Translations under genes and position numbers: made by a program
Shown here: positions 1-8,588 of the stretch, one piece after another
Numbering within the stretch: position 1 is the stretch's first letter
Layout: each line of letters opens with the position of its first letter
The notes under the pieces: generated by a model
What the model was told of the DNA's origin: nothing
What the model saw: only the letters and a program-made list of their open reading frames with translations
Databases searched by the model: none
Assembly (NCBI GenBank): GCA_963834515.1
Contig: CAWICB010000007.1
Coordinates: forward strand, 930,001 to 994,000
Source: RYN-230 sp963834515
Lineage (GTDB): Bacteria > Actinomycetota > Actinomycetes > Streptosporangiales > Streptosporangiaceae
Direction of reading: 5' to 3'
DNA: 64,000 nucleotides

Positions 1-1057
1 AAGCCCAGGTGACCGGAGGTCTGGAACAGCTCCTCCTTGGTCAGGTGCGGGGTGTTCACGTACTGGTAGCCGGCTTCGTCGTGGCGGCGCCGGGAGTAGT
101 CCTCCATCACCTGCCGGACGATCGCGCCCCTGGGGTGGAACACCGGCAGCCCGGAACCGATCTCGGTGGGGAACGAGAACAGGTCCAGGTCCTTGCCGAG
201 CTTGCGGTGGTCCCGCTTCTCCGCCTCGGCCAGCATGGCCAGGTAGTCGTCCTGCACCTGGCGGGATTCCCACGCGGTGCCGTAGATCCGCTGCAGCTGC
301 GGGTTCTTCTCGCTGCCCCGCCAGTACGCACCGCCCGACCGCATCAGCTTGAACGCCTGGATATCCCGGGTGCTGGGCAGGTGCGGGCCGCGGCACAGGT
401 CCTTCCAGCACCGCTCGCCGGTCTTCGGGTCGAGGTTGTCGTAGATGGTGAGCTGGCCACCGCCGACCTCGACCGCCTCCTCGACGCTGACCTCGGACGG
501 GGCGGTCGGAGCGCCGGCGTCGGCGGCCGCGGCCGGGGCGCCGCCCTTGAGGCCGATCAGTTCCAGCTTGTACGGCTCGCCGGCCAGTTCCTCGCGGGCC
601 TGCTCGTCGCTGACCTCGCGCCGGGAGAACCGCTGGCCCTGCTTGACGATCTGCCGCATCCGCTGCTCGATCGTCTTGAGGTCCGCCGGGCTGAACGGGC
701 TGTCCACGTCGAAGTCGTAGTAGAAGCCGTTCTCCACCGGCGGGCCGATACCCAGCTTGGCCTCGGGGAACAGCTCCTGCACAGCCTGGGCCATGACGTG
801 CGCGGTGGAGTGCCGCATGATCGACCGGCCGTCGGGGCTGGCCAGTTCCACCGGCGCGACCACGTCGCCCTCGGCCAGCGGGCTGGCCAGGTCACGAAGC
901 TCGCCGTTGACCCGCGCCGCGATCACCCCGGAGCCGCCGGCCGCGGCGCCCCCGCCGGGGCGTTGCGCATCTGGAGCGCCTCGCCCGCGGTAGTGCCCGC
1001 TGCCACCTCGTGCTCGCGTCCGGCGAGGGTGATGTGCAGCGGTGGCTGGGCAGGCAC
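1..1057 (-). CDS. thrS: Threonyl-tRNA synthetase, N-terminal part (runs off the left edge; frameshifted)
   Basis: Class II synthetase that charges tRNA-Thr in the cytosol. Read on the minus strand, the GTG start at 1057 follows an AGGGAG site. The first ~40 residues look like a TGS domain (MTLAG/AGREHEV type). After that comes the editing domain with the HxxxH motif (MRHSTAHVMAQ), FYYDF, the CRGPHLPSTRDI segment, and finally the start of the catalytic core (GYQYVNTPHLTKEELFQ) at the window edge. The GTG frame stops at 923-925 while the rest of the protein lies one frame over, so a single-base indel must sit in the G/C run near 940-965. thrS is normally essential and single copy, so a sequence error is the likeliest cause. 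The C-terminal half is outside the window. The L,D-transpeptidase gene lies upstream, separated by a strong hairpin. Confidence 0.93.
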
Positions 1058-1111
1058 GGTGGCTCCCTGATCGTAGGTGCATCGCGGGCTGGCGCCCTGA
1101 CCTCCTGATGC

Positions 1112-1143
1112 TATCGAGGCGCGGCAGGTGCCGCGCCTCGATA
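1112..1143 (-). terminator. Perfect 15-bp hairpin between the L,D-transpeptidase gene and thrS
   Basis: Arms TATCGAGGCGCGGCA and TGCCGCGCCTCGATA are exact reverse complements separated by two bases. The hairpin sits 18 bp past the stop of the transpeptidase gene and about 55 bp before the thrS start, both on the minus strand. No U-tract is present, as is common for actinobacterial terminators. A role as transcription terminator is inferred. Confidence 0.65.
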
Positions 1144-1160
1144 TCTGCCGCTACGGCCGC

Positions 1161-2987
1161 TCAGCCAGTGACGGTGACCAGCGTCCCGTAGGTCATGTAC
1201 GGCCACACCTGCTCGGCCTGGGTGTACGGCAGCTCGACGCAGCCCAGGCTCTGCGGCCAGCCGTAGGAGCCACGCGGGAAGTAGTGCACCGCTTCGCCGG
1301 CGCTGAAGTACGACACCCAGGACACCGGGTCGGCGTACTGGCTCCCGTCCGGGTTGGTGCCGCGCATGATCTGGAACTGGTAGCGCAGGTACACCGGGTT
1401 GGTGCCGTCCGCGGTGGGCGCGGCCGGGATGCCGGTGTTGGCCAGCGTGTGCATGACCACCTTGCCGTCGTGCCACACGGTCAGCGTCTCCGGGATGGCC
1501 TTGCTGGCCAGCGCGTAGGTGTAACCGTTCGGGTTGATCTGCCCCTTGGCCGCCGCCTTGAGCAGGTCATGCCACACGCTGTCGGTCATCACCCCGGTCA
1601 TGGTCAGGCCCTCGTTGGACTGGAAGGCCCGGATGGCGCCGTCCATGATCAGGCTGGACGGGCCGCCCCAGAACGTGGTGAGGATCTTCGGGTAGCCGCC
1701 CTTCCAGCTGAAGGCGCCGGCCGGCGGGGCGTACTCGGCGGCCAGTTCGGTGGCCATGTTGTCCGGCTGCGGTGCGGTGGCGTCCTGCGCCTTCCACTTC
1801 AGCGGGAGGTAGCCGAGCTGGGCCAGCAACTGCTTCAGCCGCAGGTTGGACCAGCCCTTGGTGCGCAGGTGATCCGCCACCGGGCTGGCCAGCAGGCCGC
1901 CGCCCGTGGAGCGCAGCCCGTGCTGGCCGGCGTCGAACCGGACCCGCACCGCGGTGCCCGGCTCGAACGGGGTGGTGGGGGTGAAGCTCACCACGTCACC
2001 CGACCGCTGCCAGGTCCCGGGCACGGCTGGGCGGATCACCGGCACGGGCGAGGTGGCGGCCAGCGGGGCGGACAGCGTGACCCGGACCGGGTCGGCGCCG
2101 TCGGTCCGGGTCGTCGCACCGCCCTCGGTCACCGAGACCACCTGGAGCGGGCCGGCCGGGGCGGCCGCGTGGGAGGCCTGCGCGGCCGCGGTGGTGGTCC
2201 GGCCGGATGCCTTCGCCCCGCTGAGCGTCCCGGCTACCACACCGGCCACGGCCAGCACGGCGACCACAGCCGCGGCCAGGCCAGCCACCTTGACCCGGCT
2301 GAGACCAGCCAGGCCGCTCCCGGTGGCCGCGGCGGCCGGGGAAGCCGCTGGTTCCGCCGTGGCCGCTAGTTCCGCCGTGGCTGGTTCCGCCGTGGCCGCT
2401 AGTTCCGCCGCGGCTGGTTCCGCCGTGGCTGGTTCCGCCGTGGCCGCTGATTCCGCCGCGGCTGGTTCCGCCGTGGCCGCTGATTCCGCCGCGGCTGGTT
2501 CCGCCGTGGCCGCTGATTCCGCCGCGGCTGGTTCCGCCGTGGCCGCTGATTCCGCCGCGGCTGGTTCCGCCGTGGCCGCTGATTCCGCCGCGGCTGGTTC
2601 CGCCGTGGCCGCTGATTCCGCCGCGGCTGGTTCCGCCGTGGCCGCTGATTCCGCAGTGACTGAACTGGCGCCGCCTGCCGCGGCCCCGTCGGGTTGCGCC
2701 GCACCGGGTTCCGCCGCGGCGGGCGTGGCCGCGGCGGTCGCCGCGTTCTGGTCCGCTTCAGCGTCCCCTGACGACACCGTTTCCCCAGCTGGCACCGTGT
2801 CCCCAGCTGGCACCGTGTCCCCAGCTGGCACCGTGTCCCCAGCTGGCACCGTGTCCCCAGCTGGCACCGTGTCCCCAGCTGGCACCGTGTCCCCAGCTGA
2901 CACCGTGCCCGGAGCCGGGCCCGGCTCCCCCGGCGCTGCGGTGTCCCCTGATCCCGACGCCCCCCGTGCCCATCCTGGAATGCGCAA
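1161..2987 (-). CDS. L,D-transpeptidase (YkuD) with peptidoglycan-binding domain and long repeat-rich N-terminus
   Basis: Predicted cell-wall enzyme making 3-3 (L,D) cross-links in peptidoglycan. The C-terminal ~150 residues are a YkuD domain with the catalytic HxxxxxxxxxSLGC signature (His ~568, Cys ~583). Before it lie a peptidoglycan-binding-type helical domain (LRLKQLLAQLGYLP, AIRAFQSNEGL, ~residues 370-460) and an Ig-like/Big domain (~280-370). One membrane segment is at ~240-262, so the catalytic part should be outside. The first ~235 residues are low complexity: eight PAGDTV-type hexapeptides and about seven SAATAEPAAAE undecapeptides. I chose the TTG at 2987, preceded by AGGGAG; the exact start in this repetitive region is uncertain. 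Length (608 aa) is well above the usual 350-450 because of the repeats. Confidence 0.85.
   Translation of the reverse strand: MRIPGWARGASGSGDTAAPGEPGPAPGTVSAGDTVPAGDTVPAGDTVPAGDTVPAGDTVPAGDTVPAGETVSSGDAEADQNAATAAATPAAAEPGAAQPDGAAAGGASSVTAESAATAEPAAAESAATAEPAAAESAATAEPAAAESAATAEPAAAESAATAEPAAAESAATAEPAAAESAATAEPATAEPAAAELAATAEPATAELAATAEPAASPAAAATGSGLAGLSRVKVAGLAAAVVAVLAVAGVVAGTLSGAKASGRTTTAAAQASHAAAPAGPLQVVSVTEGGATTRTDGADPVRVTLSAPLAATSPVPVIRPAVPGTWQRSGDVVSFTPTTPFEPGTAVRVRFDAGQHGLRSTGGGLLASPVADHLRTKGWSNLRLKQLLAQLGYLPLKWKAQDATAPQPDNMATELAAEYAPPAGAFSWKGGYPKILTTFWGGPSSLIMDGAIRAFQSNEGLTMTGVMTDSVWHDLLKAAAKGQINPNGYTYALASKAIPETLTVWHDGKVVMHTLANTGIPAAPTADGTNPVYLRYQFQIMRGTNPDGSQYADPVSWVSYFSAGEAVHYFPRGSYGWPQSLGCVELPYTQAEQVWPYMTYGTLVTVTG
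2331..2655 (-). repeat. 33-bp in-frame tandem repeat array (SAATAEPAAAE units)
   Basis: Six nearly identical 33-bp units plus two or three degenerate ones lie inside the L,D-transpeptidase gene. Each encodes an Ala/Glu/Thr/Pro-rich undecapeptide. The unit is a multiple of three, so copy-number change would keep the frame. The near identity of the units at DNA level points to recent slippage or unequal exchange. Confidence 0.9.
2774..2907 (-). repeat. 18-bp in-frame tandem repeat array (PAGDTV units)
   Basis: About eight copies of an 18-bp unit (CCCCAGCTGGCACCGTGT on the plus strand) encode PAGDTV hexapeptides at residues ~30-77 of the L,D-transpeptidase. The inner copies are identical. It lies on the cytoplasmic side of the predicted membrane segment. 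Confidence 0.9.
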
Positions 2988-3114
2988 CTCCCGCTCCCTC
3001 TGCTACGTCCTGCTGATGCCGCCTCAGACCATGCCCCGCCATTAGTGAACGGATGCCCGTGTTTACCGGTTCCGTACCTTCGCCTGGGATTCTGGCCCAT
3101 GACGCAGCGGCCGC

Positions 3115-3363
3115 TCAGAGCCAGTCCTTGCGGCGGAACACGGTACACAGCCCCACGGACAGCGCGACCATGATGGCGGCGGAAACCCAGAAACCCGAAG
3201 TATGCCCGAATCCGGGATAAGGCACATTCTGCCCGTAAAATCCGGTCACCGCAGTCGGCGCGCCGATGATCGCCGCCCAGCTGGTCACCTGCTTCATGAT
3301 CACGTTGAGCCGGTTGCCGCGAACGGTGAGGTGCGTCTCGAGGATGGTCGTGACCAGATCACA
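3115..3363 (-). pseudogene. CorA-family magnesium transporter, C-terminal remnant
   Basis: The minus strand encodes ~82 residues matching only the end of CorA-type Mg2+ channels: the long-helix end (DLVTTILETHLTVRGNRLN), TM1 with WAAIIGAPTAVTGFYGQN, TM2, and the usual basic tail FRRKDWL. The signature GMN tripeptide of the pore mouth is GQN here, a variant common in actinobacterial CorA. The whole ~250-residue cytoplasmic domain is missing and the similarity ends near 3363, just before the divergent haem mono-oxygenase gene. A truncated fossil is the best reading. Confidence 0.7.
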
Positions 3364-3434
3364 CAGTGACCAGGCCGTGCCGGGCGGCCGGGTGGGTCCC
3401 GCCGGGCTGGGCCCTGGCTGGCATCATCGGGCTT

Positions 3435-3803
3435 ATGACCGTGATCAAGATCAACGCGATTACCGTCCCGGCGGACAGCGGCGACGAGCTGGCCCGGCGC
3501 TTCGCCGCCCGGGCCGGCGCGGTGGACGACCAGGACGGCTTCGAGGGGTTCGAACTGCTCAAGCCGGCCGACGAGCGGACCACCTGGCTGGTGGTGACCC
3601 GGTGGCGGGACGAGGACTCCTTCCAGGCCTGGCTGCACTCCCCCGCGTTCAGCCACGGGCACCGGGGCGCGGGCGGGCCAGCCGGTGACCAGCCAGGCGG
3701 GCAGGCCGCCCAGCCGGGCGGGCAGGCCGCTCAGCCAGTCGGCATCTCCAGCGAGCTGTGGTCCTACGAAGTGGCCGGCGGCTCTGCGGCCCGGCCGTCC
3801 TGA
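3435..3803 (+). CDS. MhuD-like haem-degrading mono-oxygenase (ABM fold)
   Basis: A 122-residue dimeric alpha+beta-barrel protein predicted to cleave haem and release iron in the cytosol. It aligns closely with mycobacterial MhuD from the first residues (V-K-I-N-A-I). Asn7 and Trp66, two catalytic residues of MhuD/IsdG enzymes, fall at exactly the same numbers, and His74/His76 provide the axial ligand seen as His75 there. A Gly/Gln/Ala/Pro-rich insert with two GGQAAQP units (~residues 82-103) interrupts the last strand region and is unusual. The start at 3435 is chosen by homology. The D-amino-acid enzyme gene follows 7 bp later, so the two are probably co-transcribed. Confidence 0.85.
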   Translation: MTVIKINAITVPADSGDELARRFAARAGAVDDQDGFEGFELLKPADERTTWLVVTRWRDEDSFQAWLHSPAFSHGHRGAGGPAGDQPGGQAAQPGGQAAQPVGISSELWSYEVAGGSAARPS

Positions 3804-3810
3804 GCCCGGC

Positions 3811-4914
3811 ATGCCCAGCCGGTGGCAGCTGCCGCCCGGGGCGGTGCCGACGCCCGCGGTGGTGGTGGACATCGCCGGGCTCGACGCCAACCTGCGGGCC
3901 ATGGCGGACAGCGCCGCGCACCGCGGGATAGCGCTCCGGCCGCACGTCAAGACGCACAAGTCGGCCGAGATAGCCCGGCGTCAGCTGGCCCTGGGCGCGG
4001 CCGGCATCACGGTGGCCACGGTCGGCGAGGCCGAGGCGTTCGCGGCTGCGGGGGTGCCCGACATCTTCGTGGCCTACCCGGTCTGGGCCGATGCCGCCCG
4101 GGCCGGCCGGCTGCACGAGCTGGCCGGCCGGGTCCGGCTGTCGGTCGGCGTTGACTCGGCCGCCGCGGCCCAGCGGCTGGCCGCCGCGCTGGCCGGGACA
4201 CAAGCGCAGGTCCTGGTTGAGGTGGACTGCGGGCTGCGGCGCAGCGGCGTGCCCCCGGCCAGCGCGGGCGCGGTGGCAGCCGGGGCCATCGCCGCCGGGC
4301 TGCCGGTGGCCGGGGTGTTCACGTTCCCCGGGCACAGCTACGCGCCGGGGGCGCCAGTGCCGGCCGCGGCCGACGAGTCATCCGCGCTGGCCACGGCGGC
4401 GGACAGCCTGGCTGCGGCCGGCCTGCCGTGCCCGGTGCGCAGCGGCGGCTCGACGCCGAGCGCGGCGCTGTCCCTGGGCCCGGCCGACGACGGCCCGGTC
4501 ACCGAGCTCCGTCCCGGCGTGTACGCGTTCAACGACGCGCAGCAGGTCGTACTCGGCACCTGTGCGGTGGACCAGGTGGCCCTGGCCATCCTGGCCACGG
4601 TGGTCTCGGTGCCCGCCGACGGCCGGTTCATCCTGGACTCCGGGGCCAAGGTGCTCGGTCCGGACCGGCCCGCCTGGGCGCCCGGCCATGGGCTGCTGCC
4701 AGACTTCCCCGAGTCGGCCATCACCGGCCTGTGGGAACACCACGCCGTGGTCAGCCATCCGGCCAGCCATCCTGCTCCGCAGGTCGGGGAGCAGGTGACC
4801 GTGTTCCCCAACCACGTCTGCACGGTGGTCAACCTGGTCGACTCGCTCTACGTGGCCGAGGACGGGCAGGTCGTCGACGTCTGGCCGGTCACCGCCCGCG
4901 GCCGCAACACCTGA
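3811..4914 (+). CDS. D-serine dehydratase-like / D-threonine aldolase-fold PLP enzyme
   Basis: A 367-residue fold-type III PLP enzyme with an alanine-racemase-like N-terminal barrel. The PLP lysine lies in RPHVKTHKS near the N-terminus, and the C-terminal metal site reads PNHVC (His-x-Cys). Eukaryotic-type D-serine dehydratases use His-Cys to hold zinc, while D-threonine aldolases have His-Asp, so dehydratase-like chemistry on a D-hydroxy amino acid is favoured; substrate is inferred only. The ATG at 3811 is chosen because the barrel begins right after it (PTPAVVVDIAGLDANLR). It probably forms an operon with the MhuD-like gene. Confidence 0.8.
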   Translation: MPSRWQLPPGAVPTPAVVVDIAGLDANLRAMADSAAHRGIALRPHVKTHKSAEIARRQLALGAAGITVATVGEAEAFAAAGVPDIFVAYPVWADAARAGRLHELAGRVRLSVGVDSAAAAQRLAAALAGTQAQVLVEVDCGLRRSGVPPASAGAVAAGAIAAGLPVAGVFTFPGHSYAPGAPVPAAADESSALATAADSLAAAGLPCPVRSGGSTPSAALSLGPADDGPVTELRPGVYAFNDAQQVVLGTCAVDQVALAILATVVSVPADGRFILDSGAKVLGPDRPAWAPGHGLLPDFPESAITGLWEHHAVVSHPASHPAPQVGEQVTVFPNHVCTVVNLVDSLYVAEDGQVVDVWPVTARGRNT

Positions 4915-4947
4915 CGCACCGGGTCGGCGCCGCCGGCAGCTGGGTGG

Positions 4948-6333
4948 TCAGAGGACCCAGCGGGACTGGGCGATGATCTCCTCGCCGGACTTGCCCGCCG
5001 CGAGCTGGATCTCGGCGCGCCGGGCGGCCAGGAACCCGTCCAGCAGCTCGTCGCCCAGCGCGGCCCGCAGGTCCTCGCTGGCCGCCAGGGCGGCGACCGT
5101 CTCGGCCAGCGATCCGGGCAGCCGCCTGGCCTTGCCCGCCTGCGGGCTGGCTGGGCTGGCCGGGTCGCCGCTGACCTCCTCGGGCAGGGTGGCCTTCCGG
5201 TCCGCCCCGGCCAGTGCCACGGCCAGCACCGCGCCCACCACCAGGTACGGGTTGGCGCTGTTGTCGAAGCTCTTGAGTTCCAGGTTGGCGGCGCCCGGGT
5301 CGCCCGGGCCGGCCTCGATCAGGCGCAGCGCCGCCTCCCGGTTCTCCGCGCCCCACACCTGGAACGCGCCGGCCCACACCGACGGCTGCAGCCGCAGGTA
5401 GGAGCCGGGCGATGGGGCGCCGATGGCGAGCAGGGCGGGCAGGCTGTCCAGCAGCGTGGCGGCTATCGATTCGCCGCGCTCGGTCAGCCCGTGCCGGCCC
5501 GGGCCGCCGGCCAGCAGGTTCTCGCCGTCACTCCAGAAGCTGACGTGCACGTGGCCGCCGTTCCCGACGTTGCCGGTGAGCACCGCGGGCGCGAACGCGG
5601 CGCGCCAGCCGTGCTCGGCCGTGACCGCCGAGATGATCACCTTGACCAGCACGTTGGTGTCCGCGGCGGACACTGGGTCCTGGGCCGCCACCGAGACCTC
5701 GAACTGGCCGGGGCCGTACTCCGGGTGCAGCTGCAGCACCTGCACCCCGGCCGCCTCCAGGCTGTCGACGACGTCCCGCGCGTAGTCGGCTCCAGCCAGC
5801 AACCGGGACAGCCCGTACCCGGTGCCACGGACGGCCGGCTCGAAGTCATCCTGGTCCCGCCCGACCATCCACTCCACCTCGAACGCCATCCGGGCGGTGA
5901 TGCCCTGGCGCAGGCCCGCGGCCACCTGGGCCCGGGCGAACGAGCGCTGATCCCCGGGATAGACGCTGCCGTCCTGCCAGAACCGGTCGCCCGGCGCCCA
6001 GGCCCACCCGGCCGGCGTGCTGAGCGCGGCGAACGAGTCCAGGTCCGGGATCATCCGCAGGTCGCCATCCGGCTTGTCCAGCGGCGAGTCCGGGTTGATC
6101 CCGCCCAGGCTGTCGAACGCGTCGAGCACCGGGGAGAAGCCGAGCCCGGTGCGGGCCGCCTGGTCCAGCCTGCCCAGCGGCGTGGTCTTGACCCGGGCCG
6201 CGCCGCTGTGGTCGACGAACGTCACCGCCACGGCGCTGATCTCGTCGGCGAAATGCCGCTGCAGTTCCTGCGCCCGGGTCTCGTCCGCGGCACGTTCCTG
6301 GTCAGTGCGGGATGAGCTGAATGGCCGTGGCAT
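4948..6333 (-). CDS. Glutamine-synthetase-like gamma-glutamyl-amine ligase
   Basis: 461 residues with the GlnA fold. The ATP/metal motifs include FEVEW, the GGHVHVSF loop (residues ~265-275), an arginine-rich active-site strand (LRLQPSVWAGAFQVWG.ENREAALR) and FDNSANPYL near the C-terminus. It lacks the tight similarity and adenylylation-site tail of housekeeping GlnA. Such divergent GlnA proteins in actinomycetes glutamylate polyamines or ethanolamine. It lies 87 bp downstream of an APC permease gene on the same strand, a PuuP-PuuA-like arrangement, which supports amine uptake and gamma-glutamylation. The exact amine cannot be read from sequence. Confidence 0.8.
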   Translation of the reverse strand: MPRPFSSSRTDQERAADETRAQELQRHFADEISAVAVTFVDHSGAARVKTTPLGRLDQAARTGLGFSPVLDAFDSLGGINPDSPLDKPDGDLRMIPDLDSFAALSTPAGWAWAPGDRFWQDGSVYPGDQRSFARAQVAAGLRQGITARMAFEVEWMVGRDQDDFEPAVRGTGYGLSRLLAGADYARDVVDSLEAAGVQVLQLHPEYGPGQFEVSVAAQDPVSAADTNVLVKVIISAVTAEHGWRAAFAPAVLTGNVGNGGHVHVSFWSDGENLLAGGPGRHGLTERGESIAATLLDSLPALLAIGAPSPGSYLRLQPSVWAGAFQVWGAENREAALRLIEAGPGDPGAANLELKSFDNSANPYLVVGAVLAVALAGADRKATLPEEVSGDPASPASPQAGKARRLPGSLAETVAALAASEDLRAALGDELLDGFLAARRAEIQLAAGKSGEEIIAQSRWVL

Positions 6334-6420
6334 GGTCTGGTGTCCTCCCGGTTAACGCGCGCCAGGCTGTCCCGCCACGCACCGCAGGCACATGGCGGGA
6401 TCATTCAAGCAGTTCCGGGC

Positions 6421-7924
6421 CTAGCTCACCGGGCTCGCGGCCTCCTCCGCGGTGGCCGCGGAGGAACCAGCCAGCCCCTCGGCCCGGGTGAGCTGCTCGC
6501 CGGCCCGGCGGGTGGCCGCGGGCCGGGCCAGCACCCAGGCGATGCCGATCACGAACCAGGCGATGGTCACGGCCGGCCCCCACCACGCGACGCCGGTGGG
6601 CAGCGGCCAGATGTTGCGGAACAGCGTGTACCCCAGGACGATCACGCCGAGCACCGGGATGGCGAGCTCCCAGCGCCGGATGGTGCGGTCCCCGGAGAAG
6701 AACACCAGCCGGACCATACCGATCGTGGCCAGGATGTACACCACGAGCAGGATCAGCGTGCCGATCGTGCCGCTCTCCAGGAACAGCGTGAACGGGTTGC
6801 TGCGCAGCACGAACCAGGTGAACGCGATGATCACGTACACGGCCAGCACGATGGTCGCGGTGGACACGATCGGCGTGCGGCGCCGCTCCGAGACGTGGCT
6901 GAGCCGGCCGGGCAGCACGCGGTCCCGGCCCATCGCGAACGTGAGCCGGGAGGCGCCCACCGTGCTGGCCAGCGCGCAGCTGAACGCGGAGATCATCGCG
7001 CCCGCGGTGATGAGGGTGCCCAGCCAGGACGCCACGTAGCTGGTGCCCAGGTCGCCGATCAGCGACGTCGAGTTGATGAACGCGGTGACGCCCTTGGCCG
7101 AGGTGCCGAAGCCCATCACCTCGACCGCGGTGACCACGAAGAAGTAGACGCCGCCGAAGATGGCCACGCCGAGGATGGCCCGCGGGATGTCCCGGTTGGG
7201 CCGCTTGGTCTCCTCGCCCAGGGTGGCCGCGGCCTCGAAACCGGCGAAGGACAGGAAGCCGAACACCACGCCGAGGAAGATCGTGGACAGCGGGATGCCG
7301 GGCGGCAGGCTGAACACCGACCAGTCCACGCCGAGGTGGTGCGGGGCGGTGTGCCCGGCCAGCTTGGCGAACACGATGACGATGACCACCACGATCAGCG
7401 CCACCGTGATGCCCTCGGCGGCCAGCAGCACCCGGGTGCCGCCCCGGGCCGGGGTGATGGCCAGCCACCACACGATCAGCATGCCGAGCGCGCCGAGCAG
7501 GAACCCGGACCAGGTCGGCGGGTTGTGCCAGCCAGCCCAGGCGTTCAGGAAGTTGGCCGCGAACCGGCCGCCTGCCATCGAGGTGACCACGGCGTAGAAC
7601 ATGTAGGTGCCGGTCAGCGCCCAGCCGGAGATCACCCCGGCGCGCGGGCCGAGGGTAGCGCCGACGAACCCGTAGACCGACCCCGAGTGGTGGAACCGCT
7701 GGGTCAGCCGGACGAACGTGTAGGCCACCAGCAGCACGCCGACGAAAGCCAGCGCGAACGCGATCGGCACCGCCCGGCCGACCGTGGTCGCGGTGCCCTG
7801 CGGGATTGATGCTGGCCGCCATGGACGGCGCCATCAGCGCCAGCGAGATGCCGATGGCCTCCCAGACGCTCAGGTTCCGGTGCAGCTTCCGAGGCGTCCC
7901 TGTCTCGCTCGTGCCTGCTGTCAT
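6421..7924 (-). CDS. APC-superfamily amino acid/amine permease (one frameshift)
   Basis: About 500 residues with the 12-TM amino acid-polyamine-organocation architecture. The N-terminus (NLSVWEAIGISLALMAPSMAASINP) is in one frame and the remaining ~450 residues, from VPIAFALAFVGVLLVAY onward, in the next. The break is at ~7797, where CCC appears in place of the expected CC, so a one-base error is likely. The protein includes the glycine-rich TM1 region, GETKRPNRDIPRAI after TM6, and a short C-terminal tail. It is the first gene of a likely two-gene unit with the glutamine-synthetase-like ligase and probably supplies that ligase's amine substrate. Confidence 0.85.
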
Positions 7925-8087
7925 CTGATCAGCACCTCCCGCCAGCCGCGCGGCGTCCCGCTCCGGCCGGTGTCTTTACTCCTGATTTGCCTGTGAGGTG
8001 ATGATGCGCCAGGCCGGGCAGCCGGCACAAGATCTAGTCAGCACCGATACGAGCAAGAAACGGCCAGTCGTTCGGTTGCCGAACCGG
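7925..8087. other. Intergenic region upstream of the permease gene
   Basis: About 160 bp between the divergently placed permease start and the 3' end of the MarR gene. It must hold the permease promoter on the minus strand. I see no convincing -10/-35 pair, operator or hairpin. Confidence 0.4.
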
Positions 8088-8528
8088 TCAGTCACCCAGC
8101 GCGCCGATCAGCTCACGGAGCACGTGTCTGGCCTGGTCAAGCTGGCCGGCGGTCAGGCCGGCCGCGGCCAGCCGGGCGGTGCGGTCGACCGCGGCGTCCT
8201 GGTTCAGCGCGTGCAGCACGCGGCGGCCGTCCGCGGTCAGCCGGAGCAGCGGCGACCGCTGGTGGTCCGGGTTGGCCACCGGCTGCACCGACCCGGCGGC
8301 CAGCAGGTCGCCGGCCACCCGCTGCACGCTCTGCCGGGCCTGGCCCAGGCGGCGGGCGATGCCGGGCACGGTGACGTCGCCGTCCTCCAGCACGCTCAGC
8401 ACATGCCAGCGGGCCACGGTCTGCCCGCGCCGCCGCGCGATCTCCGCGCTGGTGCCGCGGGACCGGCCGGCCAGTTCGTATACCTCGGCCATCAGCAGCC
8501 GGTAAGCCCGCGCCGTGTCCTCATCCAT
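8088..8528 (-). CDS. MarR-family transcriptional regulator
   Basis: 146 residues with the winged-helix pattern of MarR proteins: an N-terminal dimerisation helix, a recognition region (VPGIARRLGQARQSVQRVAGDLLAAGSV), the wing (NPDHQRSPLLRLTADGRRVL), and C-terminal helices. It is divergent from a small mono-oxygenase gene and a perfect 16-bp palindrome lies 3 bp before its start codon, so it is expected to repress itself and probably its neighbour. The ligand is unknown. Confidence 0.88.
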   Translation of the reverse strand: MDEDTARAYRLLMAEVYELAGRSRGTSAEIARRRGQTVARWHVLSVLEDGDVTVPGIARRLGQARQSVQRVAGDLLAAGSVQPVANPDHQRSPLLRLTADGRRVLHALNQDAAVDRTARLAAAGLTAGQLDQARHVLRELIGALGD

Positions 8529-8530
8529 AG

Positions 8531-8546
8531 TGACAGTATACTGTCA
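8531..8546. promoter_or_regulatory. Perfect 16-bp palindrome, predicted MarR operator
   Basis: TGACAGTATACTGTCA is identical to its reverse complement. It sits between the divergent marR (start 8528) and mono-oxygenase (start 8589) genes and contains a TATACT-like -10 element. A GCTGTCATT half-site recurs at ~8559. The size and place fit a MarR dimer operator; binding is inferred. Confidence 0.8.
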
Positions 8547-8588
8547 TTAAAGCAGCACGCTGTCATTCTTCTGAGGAGGCGCGCCACC

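Noticed and set aside
2331..2907. Repeat arrays as a possible CRISPR
   Set aside because: Units are head-to-tail without spacers and in frame with a protein.
1906..3045. A long plus-strand open frame opposite the L,D-transpeptidase
   Set aside because: It is the complement of the repeat arrays and has no homology; the minus strand carries the YkuD domain.
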